A stretch of DNA of 64,000 nt from Angomonas deanei (GCA_903995115.1 LR877145.1:744001-808000); one strand, 5' to 3'. Counted from the stretch's first letter, positions 49,212 to 60,213 are shown. A program made the numbers and translations. The notes: generated by a model not told the origin, from the letters alone.

Positions 49212-52200
49212 ATGACGACAATCATCGACAGCGAAACCATCGCCAAGCCGTTATGGACGGCATTGAAAGACTCGGGACCACCGTTACAAGCGGACGGACA
49301 ATGCCTCCACGTGCGGACTGCGGGGAAGTCGAATGTTATCACCGCCCTCGCGGTCAACCCGTTGAATGAGCTGCATGCGGCTGTCGGGAATAGTGAAGGG
49401 TGTGTGTATGGGTTGAGCTTAAAGGAGAATCGAATTTTCTTATTGCACAATGCTCAATGTAAGTCGATTACCAACTTGACGTTTTGGACCATCGCGTCGT
49501 CGGATCGTGTCATTGTCATTTTTAGCACCGAAAAGAATGAGATTGGATTTGTGGACTGGAAGACCGGAAGAACAGTGACGAATAAGATTTCCATTTTGGG
49601 GGCGCATACGAAAAAAATTACGCGGATTGTGGTGAACCATATCATCGCCCCGGGTGCCTTCATGTGTATGAGTTCGGACATGCTGACCTACTGGGTGGAA
49701 CGGAGTGGTGGCGACGGCGAGTTGAGTTTCCAGTGCGTCGCCGCTACCCAACCGACGCCGTGTGTCGTCCCGCTAAAGATGCGCAACGAGAATACCGCCG
49801 CCAACCACAAGGACGACATGCACCGTTTCATTGACGCTAAGTTTCACTACGGGGAGGCAGACACTATGTTCACCTGTGAAAGTAGTGGTATTGTTTCTCT
49901 GTGGGTGAGGCAGGACAGCGCGGAACAACGCCAGGGACGTGGGTTGGGCATGCTGGGCACACTCGTGCAAGATTTCGTCCATCAACAAACGCGGTCCACC
50001 CTCCCGTTTAAGATTAGCTGTTGCGACACGTCTGCGGGTTTTATTGTCTTGGGAAGTGCGGAGAGCCCACCGTGCGTTGCCTTCCTCCGCAGTGACACTC
50101 TCGAAGGTATCAGCCAGGTGCGCTTGCCACTGGAGAAGTCCAGCTGTGCGGTGGCTAGCGTGGCCGTCATTGGGGAAGAGCTCGTGGTCACCACCCTTAC
50201 CGATGGAAGGTTTATTGCCATCGCAGCGAGAAACTTTCGCATCTCGTTTGTCATTTCCACCCCCGTCCCCTCGGATAAACGCTTTAGTGTCGGCGGGTCG
50301 TGGCTAATGGAAATGGGCGGCCCCACATTCGGCCTGTTTTGGTCATCTTGTGATGTGTATCTTTACCACCTTCCGTCTTCCCGCGCCTTCTACACCAAGC
50401 GGTGCATGAAGGTAAATAACAATACGATCCTAAATGACATTCCCGCCGTACAGAACCACTTCTCCACTTCGAAGGTAACCCCGTTTCTTCGAAAGCAGGT
50501 GACCAGAGAAGGAGAGGCGGTGGCGGGAGGTATGTCGAAGTCCAAAGCTCAGGCACTGGTGCAGGGGCGGTTTGCGCGAAAGGAACTCCATGGGGACTAT
50601 AAGAAATGCGCCTCGGAATGGGTGGACGTGAACTTTGTGGAAGAGCGACCGGATAGAAGTAGTGCCGCAGAGGATCTCACTCCGATGATGACCAAAGGTT
50701 CGTTTACGGATACGCTGAATGAATCCTCTTGTGTGTATAACATGGATAAGCTACGCGAACACTTGCGGACGTACGGCGTGTTCCCCGCTCGCTACCGACC
50801 CGCTATTTGGCGGTTTGCGATGGGCTTACCGAAGAAGACCAAAACGGCGCCACAATTCGCGGCACTCGCGCGCTTTCAGAAGCACGTGGCCGTCGACATT
50901 ATGATGCGCTCCTTTTCGTTACCCCCTGGAAAGTTGAAATCCCGCGTGGAGCTGATTCTGTCGGTGCTTGCTCAACACAGCTCTGTATTTGCCATGGCCG
51001 AGTTTCTGCCTTTTCTCGTTTTTCCGTTGGTTCAAATCTACGAAGACGACGTGCAGTCCGTCGTGGAGTTTATTTTGGTCTTCTTTTTGAATCACGGGCG
51101 CGACTTTTTCTTGTGCTACCCACGCGCGTCGACGCCGATCATGCTGTACATGGACCGTCTCATGCAACAAGAGTGCCCGATGCTGTTTCAGCACTTCCTC
51201 GATATTGGCGCCGCGAGTGATGTCTGGGGATGGGAAGTGCTCACTTCCTTTTATACCGATCTTCTGACCGCTCCGGAGTGGCTCCAGATGATGGACCACG
51301 CCGTGATGATGAACCCCAAGTGGCTTTTTATGTTCCATGTCCACTACATTGTAGCGCTGAAAGCACCACTCCTGTTGTGTCGGAACTTTCAGGAAGTGAC
51401 GAACGTCCTCCGTCAGACCCACAACGACGACGTTTCGTTGCGTGATGTACTCATCGCGGCACATGCCCATTTCGAAAAGTCCAACAAGGGCTCCAGTGAG
51501 GAACGCAATCTTTTAGCACAGTACCACACGTTCCGCTCCTTGCTGCCCAATGAGTACGAGTACCCTACAGAGTTTGAGCACGATCAAGTGGTGCTGACGG
51601 ATACGGTTCGACAATTAGAAGCGGCGCAAGCGGAGCGAGAGGCACAGATGGAGGAGGAAGAGCGGCTGAATGAGATCAAACGTCAGGCGGCGGAAACCCT
51701 CATGCGCAATGAGCTCATTCTTCAGCAGCAACGCGCACAGGTGGCGGCCAAGTACGAGTCTTCCGCCCAGTCCTGGCTGGCGTACGCGGAGCTGGAGGCA
51801 AGACGCCAACAAAGGGAAGAGAATGAGAATACCGTCCGTCGACAAGCACTACTGCGACAGGCGGAGCAGGTGGCGGCTATTGAGCGCCTCGCGGAGGATG
51901 TGTCCCTGATGGAGAAGCAAACCGCCCACTTCACGGTGGACCAACTAAACGAGCAGACCCGCTGGGAGATGGCGGCTCAACAGACCGATAACGAACTGTC
52001 GTACATTGATCAGCAGTCCGAGAATAGGGTGACCGACGCGGTGTGTAGGTTAGTAAGCGGTAATACGTTTGCCGCCTCGTCCATGCGTGTGCCCGTAGTG
52101 TCCGATCCATCCAGCGCAGTAAAGCAGTTTGACAGTGCGGGTGAGAGGTACCCGGTAGCGACCCCCGACACGAACGGCAGCGAAGCATCGGCCTCCGATC

Positions 52201-52862
52201 ACTTCACTGCTGACACCAGAGACGTTGGAGAGGTTACACATCAGCCCAGCAGACAGGATGCGGTTTCCCAGCAGCGGAACGTAGAGGACGACACACGGTC
52301 GCCTGGTGTCACGAGCAGGAATAGTACACAGCGGGGTGGGGTGAACTTTGGAGTGGAGACCTCCAGGGAGATGGGTGAGGACGACGACGACGAGGACGAC
52401 AATCCCTCCTTGGTCGATGAGATGAGTTCCATCAACTCTGAAATACAGCAGTTCTCCACTCCCCAAATGTACATTGACCCCAGTCAGTATAGCTCCGCCA
52501 TCCCGCGCCCACCGTCCCAACCCAATCCCAGTGTCCGGTCTATTCCCCAGCAAGCCTACCAGCGACTTCAGCAACAGGCGGTGACGGCCTCCTCGACTGG
52601 CTCCCTGCCGTCCCGGTCGGCCAGTGCATCCTACCAGACGCAGTCCTCCGCGAATCGGGGCAGTCCGTACTTTCACTACGGCGAACCGACCCACAATACC
52701 TTTTCCGAGAACCGACCACAGTCCCCGTATCCATCTAGTATGGCGCAAAGCGGCACCAACTCGACCACCGTCCCGTCCCACATTTTCTCCTCTCCGTCCT
52801 ACTTGGGGATTAACCCTGCCAACGCGCCGGACCAACACAAGACCTCCTCGTCGGAGCGATAG
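49212..52862 (+). CDS. TBC1D31: TBC1D31-like WD40-TBC protein (centriolar/flagellar)
   Basis: The 1216-residue protein has an N-terminal propeller (about 25-400), a TBC domain (about 515-760) that begins R-Y-R-P-A-I-W-R-F, a coiled coil rich in Glu/Gln/Arg (about 790-960) and a disordered Ser/Pro/Gln tail. This order is that of TBC1D31 (WDR67). The usual TBC Gln-finger motif (Y-x-Q) is replaced by M-A-E-F-L-P-F, so Rab-GAP activity is doubtful and a scaffold role is likelier; that is inference. In animals the protein sits at centriolar satellites and the cilium base. It fits with IFT54 and the TMEM17-like gene in this window. The ATG is the first after the pyrimidine-rich stretch and AG before 49212. 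Confidence 0.85.
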   Translation: MTTIIDSETIAKPLWTALKDSGPPLQADGQCLHVRTAGKSNVITALAVNPLNELHAAVGNSEGCVYGLSLKENRIFLLHNAQCKSITNLTFWTIASSDRVIVIFSTEKNEIGFVDWKTGRTVTNKISILGAHTKKITRIVVNHIIAPGAFMCMSSDMLTYWVERSGGDGELSFQCVAATQPTPCVVPLKMRNENTAANHKDDMHRFIDAKFHYGEADTMFTCESSGIVSLWVRQDSAEQRQGRGLGMLGTLVQDFVHQQTRSTLPFKISCCDTSAGFIVLGSAESPPCVAFLRSDTLEGISQVRLPLEKSSCAVASVAVIGEELVVTTLTDGRFIAIAARNFRISFVISTPVPSDKRFSVGGSWLMEMGGPTFGLFWSSCDVYLYHLPSSRAFYTKRCMKVNNNTILNDIPAVQNHFSTSKVTPFLRKQVTREGEAVAGGMSKSKAQALVQGRFARKELHGDYKKCASEWVDVNFVEERPDRSSAAEDLTPMMTKGSFTDTLNESSCVYNMDKLREHLRTYGVFPARYRPAIWRFAMGLPKKTKTAPQFAALARFQKHVAVDIMMRSFSLPPGKLKSRVELILSVLAQHSSVFAMAEFLPFLVFPLVQIYEDDVQSVVEFILVFFLNHGRDFFLCYPRASTPIMLYMDRLMQQECPMLFQHFLDIGAASDVWGWEVLTSFYTDLLTAPEWLQMMDHAVMMNPKWLFMFHVHYIVALKAPLLLCRNFQEVTNVLRQTHNDDVSLRDVLIAAHAHFEKSNKGSSEERNLLAQYHTFRSLLPNEYEYPTEFEHDQVVLTDTVRQLEAAQAEREAQMEEEERLNEIKRQAAETLMRNELILQQQRAQVAAKYESSAQSWLAYAELEARRQQREENENTVRRQALLRQAEQVAAIERLAEDVSLMEKQTAHFTVDQLNEQTRWEMAAQQTDNELSYIDQQSENRVTDAVCRLVSGNTFAASSMRVPVVSDPSSAVKQFDSAGERYPVATPDTNGSEASASDHFTADTRDVGEVTHQPSRQDAVSQQRNVEDDTRSPGVTSRNSTQRGGVNFGVETSREMGEDDDDEDDNPSLVDEMSSINSEIQQFSTPQMYIDPSQYSSAIPRPPSQPNPSVRSIPQQAYQRLQQQAVTASSTGSLPSRSASASYQTQSSANRGSPYFHYGEPTHNTFSENRPQSPYPSSMAQSGTNSTTVPSHIFSSPSYLGINPANAPDQHKTSSSER

Positions 52863-53073
52863 ATCCCGTTTAGATTAACTTTTTGCACGATAGATTATTG
52901 GTTTTTCAGGTTACAGTTAGACATACTTTTAGATTGTGTTTATTGATTTCCATACCATAATGAACGGTCAATCTTGAGGTGTCGATTGCCTACCACAAAC
53001 ACCTAGCGCCAGCACGGAATCACCTACTCCCTCCCCCACTTACCCCCTTGTTAGTTGATTCTGTGTAGATGCA

Positions 53074-55894
53074 ATGTCAGACAACAAATTCCTAGTCGAG
53101 TTTGTCGTCAACTTTCGGTGGGCGCTTCATTTTTTTCTAGAAGAGCTCCTCTACACCACGGAAAGTAACTATTCCGTACTTGTTGGCGAGGCCACCAATG
53201 TGCTGGACGCCATTTCCTTAGCGTCCTTCACCAATATCAGTTCGCTTGCATCCGTTCCATTAGGTATTCTCCAGTTGGCGAAAGAGGCAAGTATCTACTT
53301 ATTAGTCGCCGAGGGCATTCTTGGCAGCAGCCCACCCACCACGCACTCCTTTCTGTTGCAGCACAAGGGAAGCTCACTGACGTCCTCGGCGGTGAGACGT
53401 GAGAAGAGCGACACGATGCACCGCGGCCCATACGGTGTGGGCGTTAACCGCTCTACCGAAAGCGCCACCGTGCGAACCGCGCCGTCATCGGACTGCTCGG
53501 TCACTTCCCAAACGATCGGCTCCATCACCGACCTTTCCTACTTTGAAACCCCCATGTCCTCCCAGACGGGAAGGAAGAGGCCGCAGCGGGACGACCAGGC
53601 CATGTTTCTGTTGGTGCGATGGTTGGTGTCCGAAAACATACTGCCCACCTCAGAGCTATCCTTTACGTTGGAGATACAACCGGAGGACTATGAAGAGCAT
53701 ACACGCCCCACTGGGTCTGGCATTCCTCCTCGAAGGGAGGGCTCCAAACGGTCCAAAAGTCCCACGTTTAGACTACATAACCGGATGGCCACACGGCTGG
53801 CACAACTAGTCCCTTTTTATTTAGGGGCGCACGTCATTGTCTCACGGGCACTTTTGTTTACCCACTGTAGTCGCCTCCTCTATAGCGAGGACGTGGTGGA
53901 GCATATCAAAAAGTTACGGCCGCGAGTGTCGCTGCCACAGGGGAACACCATTAGTGTGGAAGAGGCGCTCCTGCGGTGGTTGCAAACGGTGGTCTTCCTC
54001 CACTTGAATGAGGCCGAGACAGAGAAACGTAGCAAGGCACCAAATGCAACGTACGGACCACAGTTGAGCTCGAACCTGCGTGCCCTCTATAACCAATTAG
54101 AACAATCGGGACCACATCAGTTTTGTACCCTACTTCAAGATGGCGTAGCTAGTGTTGTTGGCCTTGGCCTTGTATAGACCAGACATGATGCGGGTAAAGG
54201 ACATTGCGTTTCCAGAAGGGCAAAATACCAGCAATGCCTCTAGTACCAACTGGTTGTTTGTCCTGCAGCGGGCACCAGACTTGAAAATATGGGTCGGGTT
54301 GCACCCGGAGGAAATCATTGTCCATGGGTCGGAAGCACTCAGCTTGCATGTCCTTCGCTTTGCACAGGAGTGGTTTGCCGTTCTCGCCACGCACGCCGAG
54401 GAGGACTCCCGTGTACACGTGGAGGAGGAGCAAATGGCGAGAGTGCAGTACCCCACCAGAAAGGAAGATCCTTACTCGTCGTTGAACTCGTCGATCGCGC
54501 TGCGGTCCATTTCGTCTTCCTTAACGCAGGCGATTCGGGTGCGGAAGAGCACCGAGGAAATGAGGGACAGCGCCACTCGCGTCAGTCGCTCATCCCCACC
54601 ACCCTCCACCGTCTCCTCTGCTAAGCCAAGTGAACAGTCGGGCTCCCCTCTTCAGCGGCGTCGTCGCGCACCGTACGTGACCGGGAGTGCTGGGGGAAAC
54701 AACTTTTCCGTTGAAAGTGACGTGGAACCCCTTCGACCACTCTCCCACAAGACGACTAGTGTCAATGTTTCCTTGTCCTCCAGAACGGCAGGGCAGGAGA
54801 CCCCAGAGGAAACCGTATTTGACAACCTCAGTTATAGCAGTCCTCCGTTTGGGACGGTCTCGTATCCCCAGCGGGAATCCCCTGCTGACCGGCGACGGGT
54901 CACCGCGCAGGGAGAGGTCCACACACCTCGGCCGGGCTACGCCGAGCTGACCGCACAGACTTTTGACGTGAGTGACGCCACAGTAGATGCTAGTAAAAGT
55001 AGGATATCCCCCGGACTGGCTCCGACCCCAAAGGATTCAGTCAACGCTAGTATAGTGCCTCCACCGGCGGAGCTACTCCCCAATACCCAGTCGGGAGAAC
55101 AAGACCCTTACGACGAGAACGAGGAGGTCTTTATCATTAGAGAAGTACCATCCCGCGAAACGAAGACCTACACGGAGCCAGCACCGCTCTCTCCGTCTCC
55201 CACTCCTCCCGTGGAGGAATCCCCATCGATTCCCCACACACGAAACAGTACCACTGACACAAAAACAGAACAGACAAACACCACCGATACGGTGGCGCCG
55301 TCTGAGGTTCCGCTGCCCTCTTCTATGGATCCTGTACCACTACGTGATTCCTATGACTACGGCCCCCAAAGTGCTTCAATCGATGTGGACGCTACTCCGT
55401 CGAGAATTAGTTACGCGGGTTCCATGCAGTCTTCTATCTCGGAAGTGGTCGGGTCGGAAAATGCCACAAGGTGGGTGGACGACAGTTGGATGTCAAGCGT
55501 GTCGCGCCCCGGTCTCCAAGGAACGCCGCAGAGCGTCCGACGACAGCTAAAAGTGTTGGAAGATGCGCTAGGCAACAAGGACAATGAATCTTTGGAAGAG
55601 ACCGTCCAGCGACAGCAAGCGTTGATCCGCGATCTGATGGAGCGTCTGCAGAGCCGCGCGAACAGTCGAGCCACTTCTCAGGGTTCCTCCGTCTACTTCA
55701 ATGAAACCATGCGCTCTCAGCGGTCCACCCGGTCGAGAAGCCGTCGTGCGAGACTCTTTGACGACACGAACGCGACGATGGAGTCGCAAATGCCGATATC
55801 GGTGATGGGCTCGTACGTAACGAACAATAGCGCACAGTTGGCCGAAACCGACATTTCCTCGCAGGAGAACAGCACACTATCCAAATTAGATTAG
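53074..55894 (+). CDS. Hypothetical low-complexity protein; frame interrupted once
   Basis: The first part (53074-54177, frame 1, 367 residues) is helical at its N-terminus with aromatic-rich segments and a Ser/Thr linker; there is no clear membrane topology. The second part (from about 54152, frame 2, to 55894) has a folded-looking first 90 residues, then a long Ser/Pro/Thr/Glu-rich region and a short coiled coil near E-D-A-L-G-N-K-D. No acceptor or AUG-rich gap separates the two, and they overlap by 26 bases, so one gene of about 939 residues with one extra base near 54155-54176 (GG/CC/TT runs) is the simplest reading. No family is recognised. Two separate genes remain possible. Confidence 0.65.
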
Positions 55895-56060
55895 TTTTTC
55901 ATTAGATTTGATACACAACTCATATTTGCCAGGTTCGTAGTTCTGGTTGCTGTTTTTGCTTCCCCCTTGCTCATCATTGTGAGTGACGTGAAATGGCCTA
56001 TTTCTCTTTTCTCCCTCAATCCAGTAGCTTACCGTATCCTCCATTAGTTTTATTTTTAGC

Positions 56061-56468
56061 ATGCCTCATACCGGTGAGCAAAAAGGAGAGGCGCAGGTGG
56101 CCATCACTGGTTTCATCTCCTGCCTTTTAGTACTCGGTGTCTTCGGGGGTTATCTCGTGTGGGCCATTGTACCAGATGAGTATCTACACCTGATGCATAT
56201 CACCTATTTGCCCAGCAAATACTGGGCCGTGGCGATTCCCGCTGTAATCATCATGACGTGCTTTTACTACTGGGTGGCGTCGGTGCTGATTGTGCTCGTC
56301 ATGACGTACCCGCTGACGGACGGTCACTGTGTCACCGATGTCGACAAGAAGAAGGAGGCGGAAGTAAAACTTAGTTCCCTTTCTGGTATTAAGAGTAGTG
56401 TCCCTCCGTGGGTCGACATCCCTGTGGACGTCACGAGTGCCCTTCTGTTTCAGCCCTGGAAGAATTGA
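56061..56468 (+). CDS. PIGP: PIG-P, GPI-GlcNAc transferase subunit
   Basis: The 135-residue protein has two membrane segments (about 14-36 and 52-80) in the PIG-P layout. The connecting loop contains the conserved Y-L-P-S-K-Y-W-A-V-A-I-P-A, and the end carries the P-x-x-D-I-P-V-D-V motif followed by L-L-F. PIG-P is a small ER-membrane subunit of the transferase (with PIG-A, -C, -H, -Q, -Y) that makes GlcNAc-phosphatidylinositol, the first step in GPI anchors. GPI synthesis matters greatly in kinetoplastids because their surface is built on GPI anchors. The start is the first ATG after AG in TTTTTAGC at about 56058-56059. Confidence 0.95.
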   Translation: MPHTGEQKGEAQVAITGFISCLLVLGVFGGYLVWAIVPDEYLHLMHITYLPSKYWAVAIPAVIIMTCFYYWVASVLIVLVMTYPLTDGHCVTDVDKKKEAEVKLSSLSGIKSSVPPWVDIPVDVTSALLFQPWKN

Positions 56469-56618
56469 TATATATATTGTCGCTTGTCATTCAATTCTTT
56501 TTTTTTTTTTTGACAGTTACTCTGTTCCGATGAAATACTGTTTTTTCTCCTCTGGACTGCTCTTATTGCTTCCCTCTCCCCCTTCTATTTCAGTATTGAA
56601 AAGAGATCGACACATCAC

Positions 56619-58316
56619 ATGTTTCATAGAAGCACTGTAGCCTGTGCCGGGGCGCTCCAGAAAATCATTCTCGCTGTGAGCACCAATAAGGTAAAACTAA
56701 CAGAGGATGACATTTACAAGGTTTGCACACTGCTCAAACAACAAGAGAAGCAAGACACCCTAGGACTTCTAAGCGACCGTTCGTTCATGTCGTCCCTTTC
56801 GCGCGCTTACAGTCAACTGGAGCGGTCGAACACGGCGGGACTGTTTCAGGCCACACTGATTGAATCCATTCTCCAACCACACGGGGCCCCGCAGGATGGA
56901 GAGGAGGGCGCAGTACTTGAGAATAGTGTCTCTCCTTCCATGAGCACCACCACCAAGCCGGAAGCCACACCTGCCATGGAGGCCCTCACACTGGTGAACG
57001 CACTCTACACCATGTATCACACCCACCAACAAGAGAAGAACACACCGGGAGGAAGTCAGTCGCTTTCCCTTTCCGACAATGCGTTCATTGATCAGTGTGT
57101 GAATAGTCTGGAAACACAGTCCAAGTACTTGGAGGCACACGATCTGGTTCGGCTGGTCAATGTACTGAAGCAGCTGCACTACCACTCCCACAATGTCACC
57201 GTCTGGCTGACCCGTCGCTGCACGTTGATTGCGGCACAGCTGCCGGTCGCAGACCTTTGCCAACTGTTTTACAATTTGCACTGCATCGGCTGTCAAGACT
57301 CCCTTACCGCCATTGTGAATCAAATCATAGAACACAAAAATGATTTGACGGAGAAGGACTTGGGGTACATTTTTCGAGTCCTTAGTCAACAAAAGAACAC
57401 AAACAATAGTTCGGCAAAACTGCTAACCGTTGTGCAGCAGAAAGGGTTGAATTACCTACGGACAGTCGATCACTGCTCCTACCATAGCCGCTTCTTAAAA
57501 TGCCTCACACTATACGACAAGCGGACACCGTCGAATGTATTTCAAATCATTGACAGTGTCTCCCGTCGGTTTCTCGACACGGTTGGGGAGAGAGATCTTC
57601 TCACTTTTCTGTCTTGTGCCGATCCTGACGGCGTGCGGGGAATCGACCAAAATCCAAAATACGCACACATCATGCACCAGTTCGTGAACGTGTTAGAGTC
57701 CAAAGTAATGACCATGAACATTCACCTCTTTGGTGAGTTGCTGGAAACGCTCTCCATTCTGCGGGTCGATACCACTGGGGTGATGGACAAGGTCCTCGTG
57801 CGGTTGGACAAGGACGCCGGCCGTCTTACCATTCCCCATCTCGTAGAGACGTTGTACTTGCTCTCATCGTATCCCCCAGCCCAGGGCCACTCCTGCATCG
57901 TGTCCCTCACCTACACGGCGGTGTTTCGTGCGGAGGGCATGAATGCAAAGGATATTCAGTCCATTGCCATTTCACTGGCGCACTTGAAATTTTTTACAGA
58001 CGACTTTTTTGAGTTGTTGGTCGTGCTCAACAAGAAGAAGGGCGGCTTCCGGACGGTCGGTGATTTGGTCGAGTTTTTGGAGCTCCTGGACGGAACGTTT
58101 TATGCGGAGGAGCGGTCCTTACCAGTCGTCTACGAGAGTGTCATTGCACTTTCAGCCGTCATGAATGACGAGGAAGTGGCGGCGGTTCGTAAGATACTGC
58201 ACCATTCTGGTGTTAAGCCCACTTTCCTGCAACAGCTGTTCTCTGCTGTGAAAGTGGAGCACCGAAAAACTTCCTCCAGAAAAAAGTCACCAGACCGCTT
58301 TGGAGAATTTCTCTGA
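56619..58316 (+). CDS. Helical-repeat protein, probable mitochondrial (tandem copy 1)
   Basis: The 565-residue protein starts M-F-H-R-S-T-V-A-C-A-G-A-L-Q-K, an amphipathic start consistent with a mitochondrial presequence. The rest is a series of ~35-residue helical hairpins. It resembles the next gene in the opening block: E-D-D-I-Y-K-V-C-T-L here against A-Q-D-I-Y-S-I-C-C-T, followed by L-G-L-L-S-D-R-S-F and L-G-L-R-D-D-S-D-F. Length and layout are similar. It also resembles the 22.3 kb helical-repeat protein in style. The family resembles organelle RNA-binding or mitoribosome-assembly repeat proteins; no specific complex can be named. The C-terminus is basic (R-K-T-S-S-R-K-K). Confidence 0.75.
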   Translation: MFHRSTVACAGALQKIILAVSTNKVKLTEDDIYKVCTLLKQQEKQDTLGLLSDRSFMSSLSRAYSQLERSNTAGLFQATLIESILQPHGAPQDGEEGAVLENSVSPSMSTTTKPEATPAMEALTLVNALYTMYHTHQQEKNTPGGSQSLSLSDNAFIDQCVNSLETQSKYLEAHDLVRLVNVLKQLHYHSHNVTVWLTRRCTLIAAQLPVADLCQLFYNLHCIGCQDSLTAIVNQIIEHKNDLTEKDLGYIFRVLSQQKNTNNSSAKLLTVVQQKGLNYLRTVDHCSYHSRFLKCLTLYDKRTPSNVFQIIDSVSRRFLDTVGERDLLTFLSCADPDGVRGIDQNPKYAHIMHQFVNVLESKVMTMNIHLFGELLETLSILRVDTTGVMDKVLVRLDKDAGRLTIPHLVETLYLLSSYPPAQGHSCIVSLTYTAVFRAEGMNAKDIQSIAISLAHLKFFTDDFFELLVVLNKKKGGFRTVGDLVEFLELLDGTFYAEERSLPVVYESVIALSAVMNDEEVAAVRKILHHSGVKPTFLQQLFSAVKVEHRKTSSRKKSPDRFGEFL

Positions 58317-58500
58317 ACGTACCAGTGGGGGACACCAGCATGGTATGCCTATTTTTCACATTATCCTAAAAGTACAAAAGACTCGTCGTTGTGGTGAATT
58401 TAGGGATGTTCGGTGGAGACGAATAGACTAACTGTTTCACTTTTCTTTTTCCTTCCACCTTTCTGTTCTTGTGTAGCTTAGTTGATTTTTCTTCAGTCAC

Positions 58501-60213
58501 ATGATTCCCAGTCGAGTCGCACGTGTAGGTGTGAGCGCCACCTCGGTGTGCCGTTGCTCCACCAGTCCAACCACACTGCAAACGGCACCCAGCTTTCCTT
58601 CCTTGGAAATTTCGACCCTTTCCTCCGTTCGGCCTAAAAACAACTATGAAAAGCTGCTCGTCGCCGTAAAATCTCAAAAAATACAGTTTACCGCACAAGA
58701 CATTTATTCCATTTGCTGCACGATTAGCCAGACAAAGAGTGTACTGGGGTTGAGGGACGATAGCGATTTCATGCGGGCCATTGGGGATTGCTTCTCTGTC
58801 ACGGATCAGAGTGTGCTGAACCCTTTTCAACTGAACACGGTGATAAAGTGCCTTAAGGTGGGAGGCATTTTAGTGCCGAAGCCGAGCGCCGTAGTCCCTA
58901 CCGATGAAGACGCCATATCCCCTCAGTCTCTACTCGAAGTGCTCAAGTTTATGGCGGTCAACCACGTCAGGGATGAGCGAAAGATGAAGGAGGTGGTGAA
59001 GGCAATGAGTAATATTCTGGAGGAGTTCACCACATCGGAGTTACTCGATACACTCCATGAACTAGGGAACTTGCAGTACGCATACCCCTTCTTTGTCGAG
59101 CAGCTCGTCAAGCGCGTGCTGGCCTCTGGCGAAGAGTTAACTACTATGGACCTAAGTGGTATGTTCAAAGCGCTAGGTAAAGTTCGAGGCGTCAGGCCGG
59201 CTACCATGCGCCGTGTTTTTGCAGAAATGGAAAAGAAAATAGGGGACATGGATTTGCAGGATTACCGTAATGTGCTGGAGGTGCTTCAAATGCACGGCAG
59301 CACGTTTGCAAAGGAGCTTCGCACGCTGACCAACGCCGGCTTGGAGCGAGTGGAGACGATGGATGCCGCGACGTTGCTGGCCTTCCTCAAAGTGTTTGCC
59401 CTCGTGCGCTACGATAATCGGATTCACATTGACATTTACGGAGACGCCATTCTCGACGTCATTTCCGATCTCGGCGAGACGAACCTTGTCGATGCCTTTG
59501 TGGCCACCCAGCACTTGGACCTTTTGAGTGAAGAGTTCTTCCGTGTCATGACCACGGCGCTTCTGCACTATATGGCAAATTTGACGCCGCAGTACGTCTC
59601 CACCGTGGCGGACGTCTGTAGTCGAGTCCCACACGACTCGTCGGAGATTATGTCGGCCTTATTGCAGCGCGTCGCCCAGTGCGTTCGTTTCTTCTCCCCT
59701 GTACAACTGTCTCGCGTGGTGGAGGTGATCGGAGATTACCCCCCGGCGAAGGAAGATGAGTTTTTAGTGATGGCCCTTGGCAAGCAATGCTTTCTGCGTA
59801 TGGAGGTGATGGATACACAACATTGTCTCCCCGGTGTCATGCGCGGATTGGCGTCCCTCGGCTACCGTGACCCCGCCTTCTATGTCGCGGCGGTCCAGCT
59901 TGCCCAGCGCTACGGCTTCAAGAGTTTTAGTGCGATCGAGGGCAGCATTATAGGTCTCACTTTCACCCCCGATGAGGTACCACCGTCAATGGTAAAGATT
60001 ATCACCTCGAACATCGCCTCGTTGGCGAAAACCCTCTCCTTAGCGGAAGTGCGGCGGGCGTACCACTACATGACCGTTTTCCACGTGGAGGAGGATTACG
60101 TCTATCGTGTGTTGGCGACTCGTGTACTGCAGTTTGTGAAGGAGATCAACTCGGAGGTGCCGGAAGACATTCAGGTGCTGTTGCAACGGGGCACGATGAG
60201 TACTTCACGTTAG
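58501..60213 (+). CDS. Helical-repeat protein, probable mitochondrial (tandem copy 2)
   Basis: The 570-residue protein begins M-I-P-S-R-V-A-R-V-G-V-S-A-T-S, rich in Arg/Ser and free of acids for about 30 residues, a convincing mitochondrial presequence. Helical hairpins follow, with recurrent patterns such as F-K-A-L-G-K-V-R and F-L-K-V-F-A-L-V-R. The similarity to the preceding gene in the N-terminal block and overall length points to an ancient tandem duplication. The predicted role is organelle RNA or ribosome related by analogy with other helical-repeat families; this is inference. The ATG follows a T/C-rich stretch and AG (about 58495-58496). Confidence 0.78.
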   Translation: MIPSRVARVGVSATSVCRCSTSPTTLQTAPSFPSLEISTLSSVRPKNNYEKLLVAVKSQKIQFTAQDIYSICCTISQTKSVLGLRDDSDFMRAIGDCFSVTDQSVLNPFQLNTVIKCLKVGGILVPKPSAVVPTDEDAISPQSLLEVLKFMAVNHVRDERKMKEVVKAMSNILEEFTTSELLDTLHELGNLQYAYPFFVEQLVKRVLASGEELTTMDLSGMFKALGKVRGVRPATMRRVFAEMEKKIGDMDLQDYRNVLEVLQMHGSTFAKELRTLTNAGLERVETMDAATLLAFLKVFALVRYDNRIHIDIYGDAILDVISDLGETNLVDAFVATQHLDLLSEEFFRVMTTALLHYMANLTPQYVSTVADVCSRVPHDSSEIMSALLQRVAQCVRFFSPVQLSRVVEVIGDYPPAKEDEFLVMALGKQCFLRMEVMDTQHCLPGVMRGLASLGYRDPAFYVAAVQLAQRYGFKSFSAIEGSIIGLTFTPDEVPPSMVKIITSNIASLAKTLSLAEVRRAYHYMTVFHVEEDYVYRVLATRVLQFVKEINSEVPEDIQVLLQRGTMSTSR

